Positions 1 to 7,671 of a stretch of DNA of 64,000 nt are shown in pieces. The stretch is from Microbacterium pygmaeum (GTDB lineage: Bacteria; Actinomycetota; Actinomycetes; Actinomycetales; Microbacteriaceae). Within the stretch, counting starts at the first letter, position 1, and each line of letters starts with the position of its first letter. Where the stretch lies: assembly GCF_900100885.1 (NCBI RefSeq), contig NZ_LT629692.1, positions 2,108,001 to 2,172,000 of the forward strand, in the 5' to 3' direction. The notes beneath the pieces were generated by a model. It was given only the letters and a program-made list of their open reading frames with translations, was not told where the DNA came from and did not search any database. The position numbers and the translations under genes are program-made.

Positions 1-801
1 GCGGCGCAACCGGTCCTCGCGGATCTTCTCCCGCACGAAGTGCGCTTTCGCGCTCTCCGGATCGTGGGCGTCGTACTTCCCGTACCCGTCGGACTCGGCG
101 ACGATCCGGCGGCGCCGGAAGTAGAAGTCGGATCGGTCCCGGGCGCCCTCGTGGAAGAACTCGACCTGCAGCTCCGGCGCTTCGAAACCCAGCCATTCGA
201 TCACGGCGCGACTGACTGACTCGCCCACCGACTCGGCGGTCGCCGTCGCGCGCGCGTCGATCCAATCGAGTTGCCTCAGGCCTCGCCGGTCGGCGCGCTC
301 CCGCCCCATCACGCCGAAGGTGGGTGTGCCGTTCAACGCCGTCTGGGAGCGCAGCGCCTTGTCCGCGACCGCGAGCGCGAACGCCGGCGGCAGCACTCGG
401 CACAGCGCCAGCGCGGTGTCCACGTAGCTCGTCGTGCTCACGCCGCCGGTCGTCATCACCTCGAGGTCGTCGCTCGTCGCATGCACGACGACATCGCCGT
501 AGCGGCGAGACTTCCCGCTCGAGTCGACGACGTGAATGTCGCGCGGTTCGCCGAAGAGCGGCACTCCGAGGCGGACCGCCGCAGACTCCAGGCAGAACAC
601 CGGTGCATCCCACATCAACGCAAGGGCTTCGACGCGGGCCGCGTAGCGCTCCCACGGCTTCATGCCCGCCCACACCTTCGCTTCGAGGTAGACGCCGCGC
701 CGCACCTGATGCAACTCCGCATCACGTCGATACGGGCGGCGCAGAAGTGGGGCATCCCGGGTGAGGAAGAAGGGCAGCCCATCGCGCACGTCGTCGACCA
801 T
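1..801 (-). CDS. Nuclease-fold (DUF559/AbiEi-like) hypothetical protein, 3' end outside window
   Basis: The window holds 267 codons from an ATG at 801, and the C-terminal end lies beyond base 1. A GGAGAG ribosome site sits about 7 bases before the ATG. The product resembles a common actinobacterial family with an AbiEi-like N-terminal half and a C-terminal half of the DUF559/Vsr-like restriction-endonuclease fold. The visible support for the nuclease fold is the segment RSDFYF followed by VAESDGYGKYD, which gives the acidic residues and the ExD pattern expected there. No partner toxin is visible on this side. The role is unknown: these proteins are often annotated as orphan antitoxins or nucleases without proof. 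I am sure that it is coding and only moderately sure of the family. Confidence 0.7.
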   Translation of the reverse strand, partial: MVDDVRDGLPFFLTRDAPLLRRPYRRDAELHQVRRGVYLEAKVWAGMKPWERYAARVEALALMWDAPVFCLESAAVRLGVPLFGEPRDIHVVDSSGKSRRYGDVVVHATSDDLEVMTTGGVSTTSYVDTALALCRVLPPAFALAVADKALRSQTALNGTPTFGVMGRERADRRGLRQLDWIDARATATAESVGESVSRAVIEWLGFEAPELQVEFFHEGARDRSDFYFRRRRIVAESDGYGKYDAHDPESAKAHFVREKIREDRLRR

Positions 802-912
802 GCAGACACTCTCCGTCGTCGCCGGGCACGCGGCAGAGATCCTGTCCTCGATGTGCGGAGTTCGGCAGCGCGGGCATGCTGTGCAGGAATCGGCGTGCGT
901 CGCTGATTCGCC

Positions 913-978
913 GAGACCGGGCACTTCGCGCCAGAACCGTGTGCGCGGGACCGGGTCTGGGTGCGAAGCGCCGGTCTC
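913..978. repeat. Palindromic repeat unit, copy 1
   Basis: This 66-base unit runs from GAGACCGGGCACTTCGCGCC to GCGAAGCGCCGGTCTC. Its two arms are imperfect reverse complements, with GAGACC at one end and GGTCTC at the other, so it could fold into a long hairpin. A second copy lies exactly 175 bases downstream. It has the look of a REP-like intergenic element. Confidence 0.7.
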
Positions 979-1087
979 GGCGCCAGAGGGGGGACGGATG
1001 CCGCGTGGCTCCGGCGCGCCGGAGGTGCGCGGCGTGTCGGGCTCGGCGCCCCCGTCGGCGCTGGCGCCGGCGCTGCCGGATGTCGCC

Positions 1088-1153
1088 GAGACCCGGTACT
1101 TCGCGCGAGATCCGGGTGCACGGCGCCTGGTCTGGGCGCGCAACACTGGTCTC
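1088..1153. repeat. Palindromic repeat unit, copy 2
   Basis: This is the second 66-base palindrome, offset exactly 175 bases from copy 1, again running from GAGACC to GGTCTC with inverted similarity between the arms. The right arm continues directly into the 57-base tandem repeats at 1129-1299. Differences from copy 1 are scattered substitutions, which suggests an old duplication. Confidence 0.7.
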
Positions 1154-1299
1154 GCCGCCAGGGGAGCGGATGCCGCGCTGGACGGGGTCTGGGCGCGCAA
1201 CACTGGTCTCGCCGCCAGGGGAGCGGATGCCGGGCGGCACGGGATCTGGGCGCGCAGGCCCCGGTCTGGCCGACCCAGGGGAGCGGATGCCGCGCGGCT
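1129..1299. repeat. Three tandem copies of a 57-base repeat
   Basis: Copies start at 1129, 1186 and 1243. Copies 1 and 2 share GGTCTGGGCGCGCAACACTG and then GTCTCGCCGCCAGGGGAGCG almost base for base, and all three carry AGGGGAGCGGATGCCG. The third copy has diverged in the middle. The tract ends at the stop codon of the CPBP protease gene, so insertion or slippage here may have set that gene's 3' end. Confidence 0.8.
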
Positions 1300-2164
1300 A
1301 CGGCGCCCCGGAGGGCGAGGGCGTCGGGGTGCCGGTCGAGGACGGCGCGGGCGCGAAGACCGCGGGCCAGAGCGCGGCGGCGAGCGGGTAGCCGACGAAC
1401 GCGACGATATCCAGCAGGGTGTGGGCGATCACGAGCGGCATGATCCGCCCCCACCGGCGGTAGCACCAGCCGAAGACGACGCCCATCACGAAGTTGCCGA
1501 CGATCGCTCCGACGCCCTGGTATGCGTGATACGCCCCGCGCAGCGCTGCCGTCGAGAGGATGATCGCCCACCACGACCAGCCCAGGCGACGCAGCCGGTC
1601 GAACAGGTACGCGATGAAGATGACCTCTTCGGTGAGCCCGGCCCGGACCGCCGAGAGCACGAGGAGCGGCACGATCCACCACGCCGAATCCAGGGGCGAG
1701 GCGACGACGGCGACGTTGAGCCCCAGCATCCGGGCTCCCGCGTACAGGGCGAGGCCGGGGATGCCGATGACGGCCGCGAGCAGGAAGCCGCGGCCCAGAT
1801 CCCCGCCGAACCGGCTGAAGTCCAGGCCGATGCGCCGCAGCGCGTTCTGACCCGGTTCCCACAGCAGGTAGACCACCATCGCGACCAGCGCCAGCCCGAA
1901 GAAGATGCCGAGGAACTGGTAGAGCACGTTCCAGAGCGCTTCCGCATCGCGGTTCGGGTTCAGCTGCGTCTGCTGCTGGCCGATGGGCGTGCTGCGCAGC
2001 GACGCGCGCAGCAGCGACAGCACCGAGTACAGCGCAGACTGCCCGACCGTGATGGCCAGGAGGATGCAGATCTCCCAGGTGAGCCGGGTTCGGGATGCCG
2101 GCTCTGTCGTCAATCGCACATTCTCGAACGCCGATCTGGAGGTCACCTTGTCAGATTGCCACAT
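1298..2164 (-). CDS. CPBP-family intramembrane metalloprotease
   Basis: This is a 288-residue multi-pass membrane protein of the CPBP (CaaX protease and bacteriocin-processing) family, related to Rce1. The diagnostic motifs are present: the glutamate pair EEVIFIAYLFDR at about 179-190, a histidine at about 213 (AYHAYQG) and a further histidine at about 248 (IAHTLLD), which together form the glutamate/histidine active-site set within the membrane. About six to seven hydrophobic segments are visible. The ATG at 2164 has a GGGAG site about 5 bases upstream. The C-terminal tail is short and rich in Pro, Ser and Thr, and the stop lies at the edge of the 57-base repeats. The substrate is unknown. 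It is transcribed divergently from the peptide importer. Confidence 0.85.
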   Translation of the reverse strand: MWQSDKVTSRSAFENVRLTTEPASRTRLTWEICILLAITVGQSALYSVLSLLRASLRSTPIGQQQTQLNPNRDAEALWNVLYQFLGIFFGLALVAMVVYLLWEPGQNALRRIGLDFSRFGGDLGRGFLLAAVIGIPGLALYAGARMLGLNVAVVASPLDSAWWIVPLLVLSAVRAGLTEEVIFIAYLFDRLRRLGWSWWAIILSTAALRGAYHAYQGVGAIVGNFVMGVVFGWCYRRWGRIMPLVIAHTLLDIVAFVGYPLAAALWPAVFAPAPSSTGTPTPSPSGAP

Positions 2165-2210
2165 CCGACTCCCGTTGAGTTAAGGCTCTGTAACGTTTTC
2201 CTGCGACGTT

Positions 2211-2239
2211 TTGAACATCTCATATGGCGTGCTTATGGT
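2211..2239 (+). promoter_or_regulatory. Probable housekeeping promoter of the peptide importer
   Basis: TTGAAC (2211-2216) and TATGGT (2234-2239) are separated by 17 bases, matching the -35/-10 pattern of the main sigma factor. Transcription would start near 2246, giving a leader of about 59 bases that ends in the AGGAGG ribosome site. Confidence 0.5.
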
Positions 2240-2304
2240 TTCCCTATCCGCGCCACTGTCGGGCCTGTCCTGACGTGTGCGCACAACCCTGCACAGGAGG
2301 AACA

Positions 2305-4149
2305 GTGAGAATTAAGCGCATCTCGGCTGCGGTGGCACTCACCGCGGCCGGCGCACTCGTGATCTCGGGCTGCGCCGCCGGTGGCGGCGACAACGGCGAT
2401 GACTCCGGTCTCGTCGAAGGCTCGTCGATCACCGCCGCGTGGAACCAGGCGTTCTACTCCATGAACGGCAATACGTCGTTCGGAAACGCCACCGCCAACA
2501 ACAACATCAACTACTTGGTGCTGGACGGCTTCAACTACTACAACAACACTCCCGAACTGGTGAAGAACACCTCCTTCGGTTCGTACGAGCTCGTCAGCGA
2601 AGACCCGCTGGTCGTGACGTACACGATCGCCGAGGGCAAGAAGTGGTCCGACGGCACGCCCATCGACGCCGCCGACTTGATGCTCTACTGGGCCGCGGAG
2701 TCCCGGTCGCTGGACACCCCCGACTTCGACCCGGCGGACTTCACCGACCCGGACACCGGTGAGTTCACCGACGCGTTCCCGACCGATGTCGTCTACTTCG
2801 ACTCCGGCGCCACCCCCACCTCCGGCTTGGGCCTCGTGTCCGAGACTCCCGAGGTCGGCGAGGACGGCCGTTCGGTCACCCTGACCTACGACGAGCCGTT
2901 CGTCGACTGGGAGCTCACCTTCGCCACCATGGGCGAGATGCTTCCGGCGCACATCGTCGGCAAGAAGGCCCTCGGCATCGACGACAACGAGGAGGCCGCC
3001 CAGGCGGTCCTCGATGCCGTGCAGAGCAACGAGGCCGCCGACCTGGCGCCGATCTCGTCGTGGTGGAACTCGGGCTTCAACTTCACCGAGATGCCCGATG
3101 ACCCCGACCTCGTCGTCGCCAGCGGCCCGTACATGATCAGCGACTACGTCGCCGACCAGTACGTCACGCTGACCGCGAACCCGGAGTACACCGGCGACAA
3201 CGGCGCGAACATCGAAGAGATCACGATCCGCTTCATCCCCGACCCGCTCGCAGCGGTTCAGGCGCTGGAGAACGGCGAGGTCGACATCATCCAGCCGCAG
3301 GCGACCGCCGACATCACCACGGCGCTCGACGGCATCGACGGCATCACCGTCGACACCAGCCTCGGTGGCACCTACGAGCACGTCGATCTGCAGTTCGACC
3401 AGGGCAAGAACCCGGAGAACATCTTCTCGAACCCGCAGGTCCGCGAGGCGTTCATGAAGGTCATCCCGCGTCAGGAGATCGTCGACACGCTGATCAAGCC
3501 GATCATCGGCGACGAGGCGATCGTGCGCAACTCGCAGATCTTCGTCCCCGGCGCCGAGGGCTACGACGAGTCCGTCGCCGCCAATGGTTCCGACGCCTAC
3601 GCGGATGTCGACATCGAGGGCGCGAAGGCGCTGCTGGCCTCGTCGGGCATCACCGACACCTCGGTCTGCATCCTCTACGCATCGAACAACCCGCGTCGTG
3701 TCAACGAGTTCGCCCTGATCCAGGCCTCGGCCGCTCAGGCCGGCTTCAACGTCACCGACTGCGGCTCGACCGAGTGGGGCGGCCTGCTGGGGACACCCGG
3801 AGCGTACGACGCATCGCTGTTCGGATGGCAGTCCACGAGCCTGGGTGTGACCAACTCGCTCCCGACGTTCGAGACCGGTGGAATCAACAACCTGAACTTC
3901 TACTCCAGCCCCGCGGTCGATGAGGCCGTCTCTGCGCTGAACACGGAGTTCGACGAGGACGCCAAGATCGACCTGCAGATCGACCTGGACACCGCGCTGT
4001 GGTCGGACTTCTACGGAGTCACCATCTTCCAGTTCCCGGAGGTCACCGCCATCAGCGACCGCGTCACCAACGTCGAGTCGTCGATCCTTGCGCCCACCGT
4101 GTTCTGGAACGCGTGGGACTGGGAGGTCACCGACGCTGCATCGGAGTGA
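2305..4149 (+). CDS. ABC importer substrate-binding lipoprotein, oligopeptide (SBP_bac_5) family
   Basis: This 614-residue extracellular solute-binding protein feeds the permeases encoded downstream. The GTG start at 2305 is preceded by AGGAGG at 5-base spacing; a longer frame from 2224 lacks a ribosome site. The N-terminus has basic residues (RIKR), a hydrophobic segment and the lipobox VISGC near residue 22, so it should be anchored as a lipoprotein. The body shows features of the DppA/OppA fold, such as EGKKWSDGTPIDAADLMLYW. The ligand, whether peptide or another compound, cannot be told from sequence. A strong stem-loop follows the gene, which would favour more binding protein than permease. 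Confidence 0.92.
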   Translation: MRIKRISAAVALTAAGALVISGCAAGGGDNGDDSGLVEGSSITAAWNQAFYSMNGNTSFGNATANNNINYLVLDGFNYYNNTPELVKNTSFGSYELVSEDPLVVTYTIAEGKKWSDGTPIDAADLMLYWAAESRSLDTPDFDPADFTDPDTGEFTDAFPTDVVYFDSGATPTSGLGLVSETPEVGEDGRSVTLTYDEPFVDWELTFATMGEMLPAHIVGKKALGIDDNEEAAQAVLDAVQSNEAADLAPISSWWNSGFNFTEMPDDPDLVVASGPYMISDYVADQYVTLTANPEYTGDNGANIEEITIRFIPDPLAAVQALENGEVDIIQPQATADITTALDGIDGITVDTSLGGTYEHVDLQFDQGKNPENIFSNPQVREAFMKVIPRQEIVDTLIKPIIGDEAIVRNSQIFVPGAEGYDESVAANGSDAYADVDIEGAKALLASSGITDTSVCILYASNNPRRVNEFALIQASAAQAGFNVTDCGSTEWGGLLGTPGAYDASLFGWQSTSLGVTNSLPTFETGGINNLNFYSSPAVDEAVSALNTEFDEDAKIDLQIDLDTALWSDFYGVTIFQFPEVTAISDRVTNVESSILAPTVFWNAWDWEVTDAASE

Positions 4150-4191
4150 TCCGACAGTACGGTTCGCGGTGATTCGTCACTGAGCGCACCG

Positions 4192-4229
4192 GGTGGGGTG
4201 CAGGTCCCCGGAGGGACCTGCACCCCACC
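4192..4229 (+). terminator. 17-bp perfect stem-loop after the binding-protein gene
   Basis: GGTGGGGTGCAGGTCCC (4192-4208) and its exact complement (4213-4229) flank a CGGA loop. No run of T follows. It could be a partial terminator or an mRNA-stabilising hairpin that separates high expression of the lipoprotein from lower expression of the permeases. Confidence 0.65.
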
Positions 4230-4321
4230 GCGTTAGACTCCCTCTCAGTGGCGGAGCACACGGCCGTGCATCACGACGACGCGTGCATACGCTGATTCAC
4301 CGATTGGCAGGCGGCCACACC

Positions 4322-5839
4322 ATGGCTTCATTCATCATCCGGCGACTGATCGCGTCGATCTTCGTGCTCTTCGCCGCGACCTTCCTGATGTACATCCTTA
4401 CGGCGATCTCGGGCGATCCCCTGGAAGACCTGAGGCAGGGCAACGCCCCGAACAAGGCCGAGCTCATCGATGCTCGCACCAAGCTCCTCAACCTCGACGT
4501 CCCGCCGCCGCTGCGCTACTTCCTGTGGCTGGGCGGAATCTTCCGCGGCGACTTCGGCGTCAGCATCCAGAACCAGTCCGTCAACGCACTGCTGGGCAAC
4601 GCGATCTCGGCGACGCTGACACTGGTCACGACCGCCACCGTCGTCGCGATCATCCTCGGCATCACGGTCGGAATCATCTCCGCGCTGCGCCAGTACACCG
4701 GCTTCGACTACAGCGTGACGCTGATGGCGTTCCTGTTCTTCTCGCTGCCGATCTTCTGGGTCGCCGTCCTGCTGAAGCAGTACGGTGCGATCCAGATCAA
4801 CAACTGGCTGGCGGATCCGACGATATCCATACCGGTGATCATCATCGTCTCGCTCGTCGCGGGACTGGTGTGGATGTCACTGCTCGGCGGTCGATGGCGA
4901 CGCCGGCTCATCGTGTTCGGCATCTCGACGGTGGCCACCGCGATCGTGCTCACCTACCTCTCGCTCACGCAGTGGTTCGCGGACCCGTCGATCGGCATCG
5001 TCGTGTTCACAGCGCTGGCGCTGGGAATCGCCTTCGGCGTCACGGCCATCTCGACCGGCCTTCGCAATCGGCGCGCGGTGTACGCATCGCTGATCGTGGC
5101 CCTGCTCGGCGTCGCGCTGTACTTCCCGATGGTCAACTACATCCTCAACGGGATGACCATCTGGTTCTTCCTGCTGCTCGCGGTCCTGTCGGTCGTGGTC
5201 AGCGGCGCCGTGGGATGGTTCATGGGCGCTCCCGATCGGGGCCCGGTGATGCGCACCACCGCGATCGTCGGATTCCTGATCGCCGCGCTCATCGCCCTCG
5301 ACAAGTACATGTCGTACTGGCAGGCGTACTCGAACTCCAGCCGCGTCCGCGGTCGTCCGATCGCGACCGTCGGGGCATCGACCCCCGGCCTCGGCGGCAA
5401 CTTCTGGGTGCAGGGCATCGACCTGTTCACGCACCTGCTGCTGCCGACGATCGCGATCATCCTGATCTCGTTCGCCAGTTACACGCGGTACTCCCGCGCG
5501 AGCCTGCTCGAAGTGATGAACCAGGACTACATCCGCACGGCGCGCGCCAAGGGCCTCACCCAGCGCACCGTCGTGGTCCGTCACGCGTTCCGCAACGCCC
5601 TCATCCCGATCACCACGATCATCGCCTTCGACGTGGGCGCCATCATCGGCGGCGCGGTCATCACCGAGACGGTGTTCGGCTGGACCGGCATGGGCCGGCT
5701 GTTCATCGACGGCCTGGCCGCGCATGATCCCAACCCGGTGATGGCGTTCTTCGTCGTGACCGGAGCACTGGCGGTGCTGTTCAACCTCATCGCCGACCTC
5801 GTGTACGCGGGGCTGGACCCGAGAATCAAGGTGGGCTAG
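4322..5839 (+). CDS. ABC importer permease, DppB type with an extra membrane insert
   Basis: This is the first of two membrane subunits of the peptide-type importer. The ATG at 4322 begins MASFIIRRL, the usual DppB start; the open frame extends further upstream but without a plausible initiation site. The inner-membrane signature (EAA loop) is at about 397-412 (EVMNQDYIRTARAKGL), and the C-terminal part ETVFGWTGMGRL is typical. The protein has 505 residues, whereas DppB-type subunits are usually about 310-340. The surplus lies between about 165 and 345, where roughly five or six additional hydrophobic segments appear. The stop codon is directly followed by the ATG of the partner permease. Confidence 0.9.
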   Translation: MASFIIRRLIASIFVLFAATFLMYILTAISGDPLEDLRQGNAPNKAELIDARTKLLNLDVPPPLRYFLWLGGIFRGDFGVSIQNQSVNALLGNAISATLTLVTTATVVAIILGITVGIISALRQYTGFDYSVTLMAFLFFSLPIFWVAVLLKQYGAIQINNWLADPTISIPVIIIVSLVAGLVWMSLLGGRWRRRLIVFGISTVATAIVLTYLSLTQWFADPSIGIVVFTALALGIAFGVTAISTGLRNRRAVYASLIVALLGVALYFPMVNYILNGMTIWFFLLLAVLSVVVSGAVGWFMGAPDRGPVMRTTAIVGFLIAALIALDKYMSYWQAYSNSSRVRGRPIATVGASTPGLGGNFWVQGIDLFTHLLLPTIAIILISFASYTRYSRASLLEVMNQDYIRTARAKGLTQRTVVVRHAFRNALIPITTIIAFDVGAIIGGAVITETVFGWTGMGRLFIDGLAAHDPNPVMAFFVVTGALAVLFNLIADLVYAGLDPRIKVG

Positions 5840-7021
5840 ATGAACACCACAATCACCGAACCCGACGCGCGCGAGAACGACGCCGTCGCCGAGATCTCCA
5901 TCGAGCAGAAGGAGACCGAGGGCCTCAGCCAGGGGCAGATCGTCCGCCGGCGCTTCTTCCGCCACCGCGGCGCGCTCATCTCGATGATCGTCCTGGCGTT
6001 CATCATCATCCTCGCCTTCACCTCCGTCGGCGTGGACCTGTGGGGCCTGCGCATCCCCGGCTGGTGGATGTGGCGCTGGGACCAGATCGCGCCGAAGATC
6101 AACAACGGCGTTCCGACCCTGAGCCTGTTCCCGCCGACATTCGGCGAGCACCCGTTCGGTCAGGACGAGGTCGGTCGCGACATCTTCGCGGTCGTGATGC
6201 GCGGCGCGCAGCAGTCGATCATGGTCATGGTCATCGCCGGCTTCGTCGCGACGGTCATCGGCGTGGTCATCGGCGCGATCGCCGGCTACTACGGCAAGGT
6301 GACCGACTCGATCCTGATGCGCTTCACCGACATCGTGATCACGATCCCGCTGATCGTCATCGGCGCGGTGCTGGGCAACACCTTCGGCAGCCTCGGAGCG
6401 GCCGTGCTCGGCGTGGTCATCGGGCTGTTCGCCTGGACGACGATGTCGCGACTGGTGCGCGGAGAATTCCTGAGCCTTCGGGAGAGGGAGTTCGTGGATG
6501 CCGCGCGCGTCTCCGGCGCTCGTGACCGGCGGATCATCTTCCGGCACATCCTGCCCAACGCCATCGGTGTGATCGTGGTCAACGCGACGCTGCTGATGGC
6601 CGGCGCGATCCTGCTCGAGTCGGCCCTGAGCTTCCTCGGGTTCGGCGTCCAGTCGCCGGACACGTCGCTGGGCAAGATCGTCTCGGACAACCAGGCCGCG
6701 TTCTCGACGCGTCCGTGGATCTTCTGGTGGCCGGGCATCTTCATCATCGCGATCGCGCTGTGCGTCAACTTCATCGGCGACGGTCTGCGCGACGCGTTCG
6801 ACCCGCGCCAGAAGAAGATGCCGAGCGAGCGGGCGATGCGTCGCGCCGGTCGCGCGGGCGGCCCGGTCGGACCAATCCTGGACACCACCGAGCCCACCCA
6901 GGCCCGCAGCGTCGACGTGGGGATCGAGACCGCCTACACGGGCGATGTCGTGAACTACCACGACCCTCGACCCGAGGAGCCCGGCGACGTCCAGGATCAG
7001 CCGCTCAATCCGGAGCGGTGA
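5840..7021 (+). CDS. ABC importer permease, DppC type
   Basis: This is the second membrane subunit (393 residues), starting at the base after the stop of the first permease and therefore translationally coupled. The N-terminal cytoplasmic part precedes a first membrane span at about residues 45-65, as in DppC proteins. The motif HPFGQDEVGRDIFAVVMRGA is the family hallmark, and the EAA loop is EFVDAARVSGARDRRIIF. About 50 hydrophilic residues extend past the last span, longer than in most DppC proteins. The next gene lies on the opposite strand, so the ATPase needed to energise this complex is not in the same continuous transcript. Confidence 0.92.
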   Translation: MNTTITEPDARENDAVAEISIEQKETEGLSQGQIVRRRFFRHRGALISMIVLAFIIILAFTSVGVDLWGLRIPGWWMWRWDQIAPKINNGVPTLSLFPPTFGEHPFGQDEVGRDIFAVVMRGAQQSIMVMVIAGFVATVIGVVIGAIAGYYGKVTDSILMRFTDIVITIPLIVIGAVLGNTFGSLGAAVLGVVIGLFAWTTMSRLVRGEFLSLREREFVDAARVSGARDRRIIFRHILPNAIGVIVVNATLLMAGAILLESALSFLGFGVQSPDTSLGKIVSDNQAAFSTRPWIFWWPGIFIIAIALCVNFIGDGLRDAFDPRQKKMPSERAMRRAGRAGGPVGPILDTTEPTQARSVDVGIETAYTGDVVNYHDPRPEEPGDVQDQPLNPER

Positions 7022-7031
7022 GATGCGGACG

Positions 7032-7640
7032 CTAGGCCAGGATGCCGATCGCCGACGCTGCCGCCAGGACGAGGATCGCCGTGATCGTCGCCCAGTGCCA
7101 CGTCACGGTGTTCGCGTCCGGATCGACGCCGGCATCGAGCATGCCCGAGTCGCGCAGTCGCTCCCAGTGACCGCGGATCAGCTGCGCGAGGTTGCCGCTC
7201 GGCGTGGAGACCGCATCCGCCGGACGAAGGCCGCCGTGCGCACCGCGTGCGGACTCGCCGACGCCGTCGAAGTCCTGCCGGGCGAGGCCCAGCGTGCGGT
7301 GACGCCCGGGTGCGGGCGCGGCCCACACGGGCACCTTGCCGGCGGCGGTGAACAGGGTCAGCGAGAACCGGGTGTCGATGCGCTCGATCGCGGGCCACGG
7401 CACGAAGTACGTGCGCAGCACGTTGGAGACCGTGATGCCGTGCTCCTGCACCCGCAGGCTCGGACGCCAGAACAGCGCCCAGGCCACGACGGCGACGAGC
7501 ACGATCGGCCATGCGTAGCGCAGCGCCGACGCGGCATCCCCCAGCACCAGTGCGATCATGCCGATCGCGCACACCACGACGGTGGCGACAGCGAGGACAC
7601 GGCCGAAGACCGGTCGGTAGAGGACCTCCTGGAATGCCAT
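7032..7640 (-). CDS. PH-domain-like membrane protein interrupting the importer locus
   Basis: This is a 202-residue protein with two N-terminal membrane segments (about 12-52), a beta-rich bacterial PH-like domain (about 55-125, including GITVSNVLRTYFVPWPAIERI), and a C-terminal membrane segment (about 183-201). Such proteins are common in actinobacteria and have no settled function. The gene runs against the importer genes: its stop is 10 bases from the DppC-type permease, and its ATG at 7640 lies 31 bases from the ATPase start. A contribution of this protein to transport is not implied by anything in the sequence. Confidence 0.75.
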   Translation of the reverse strand: MAFQEVLYRPVFGRVLAVATVVVCAIGMIALVLGDAASALRYAWPIVLVAVVAWALFWRPSLRVQEHGITVSNVLRTYFVPWPAIERIDTRFSLTLFTAAGKVPVWAAPAPGRHRTLGLARQDFDGVGESARGAHGGLRPADAVSTPSGNLAQLIRGHWERLRDSGMLDAGVDPDANTVTWHWATITAILVLAAASAIGILA

Positions 7641-7671
7641 GGACTCAAGCTTCGCAGATGGGAATCACGCA

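Larger units (their letters stand above)
802..1297. other. Gene-free stretch filled by repeats
   Basis: About 500 bases lie between the nuclease-fold gene and the CPBP protease gene. Reading frames here in several phases carry biased arginine/alanine/glycine-rich translations typical of GC-rich shadow frames, so I call no gene. From about 908 onward the stretch consists of palindromic and tandem repeat copies, annotated separately. I see no convincing promoter inside it. Confidence 0.7.

Noticed and set aside
1129..1299. Tandem repeats as a possible CRISPR array
   Set aside because: Copies are contiguous with a 57-base period and no unique spacers, and no cas genes are present.
4877..6961. 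694-codon open frame antisense to the two permease genes
   Set aside because: Its translation is rich in Asp, Arg and His with no recognisable domain. It mirrors the codon bias of the permeases on the other strand, as expected in GC-rich DNA.
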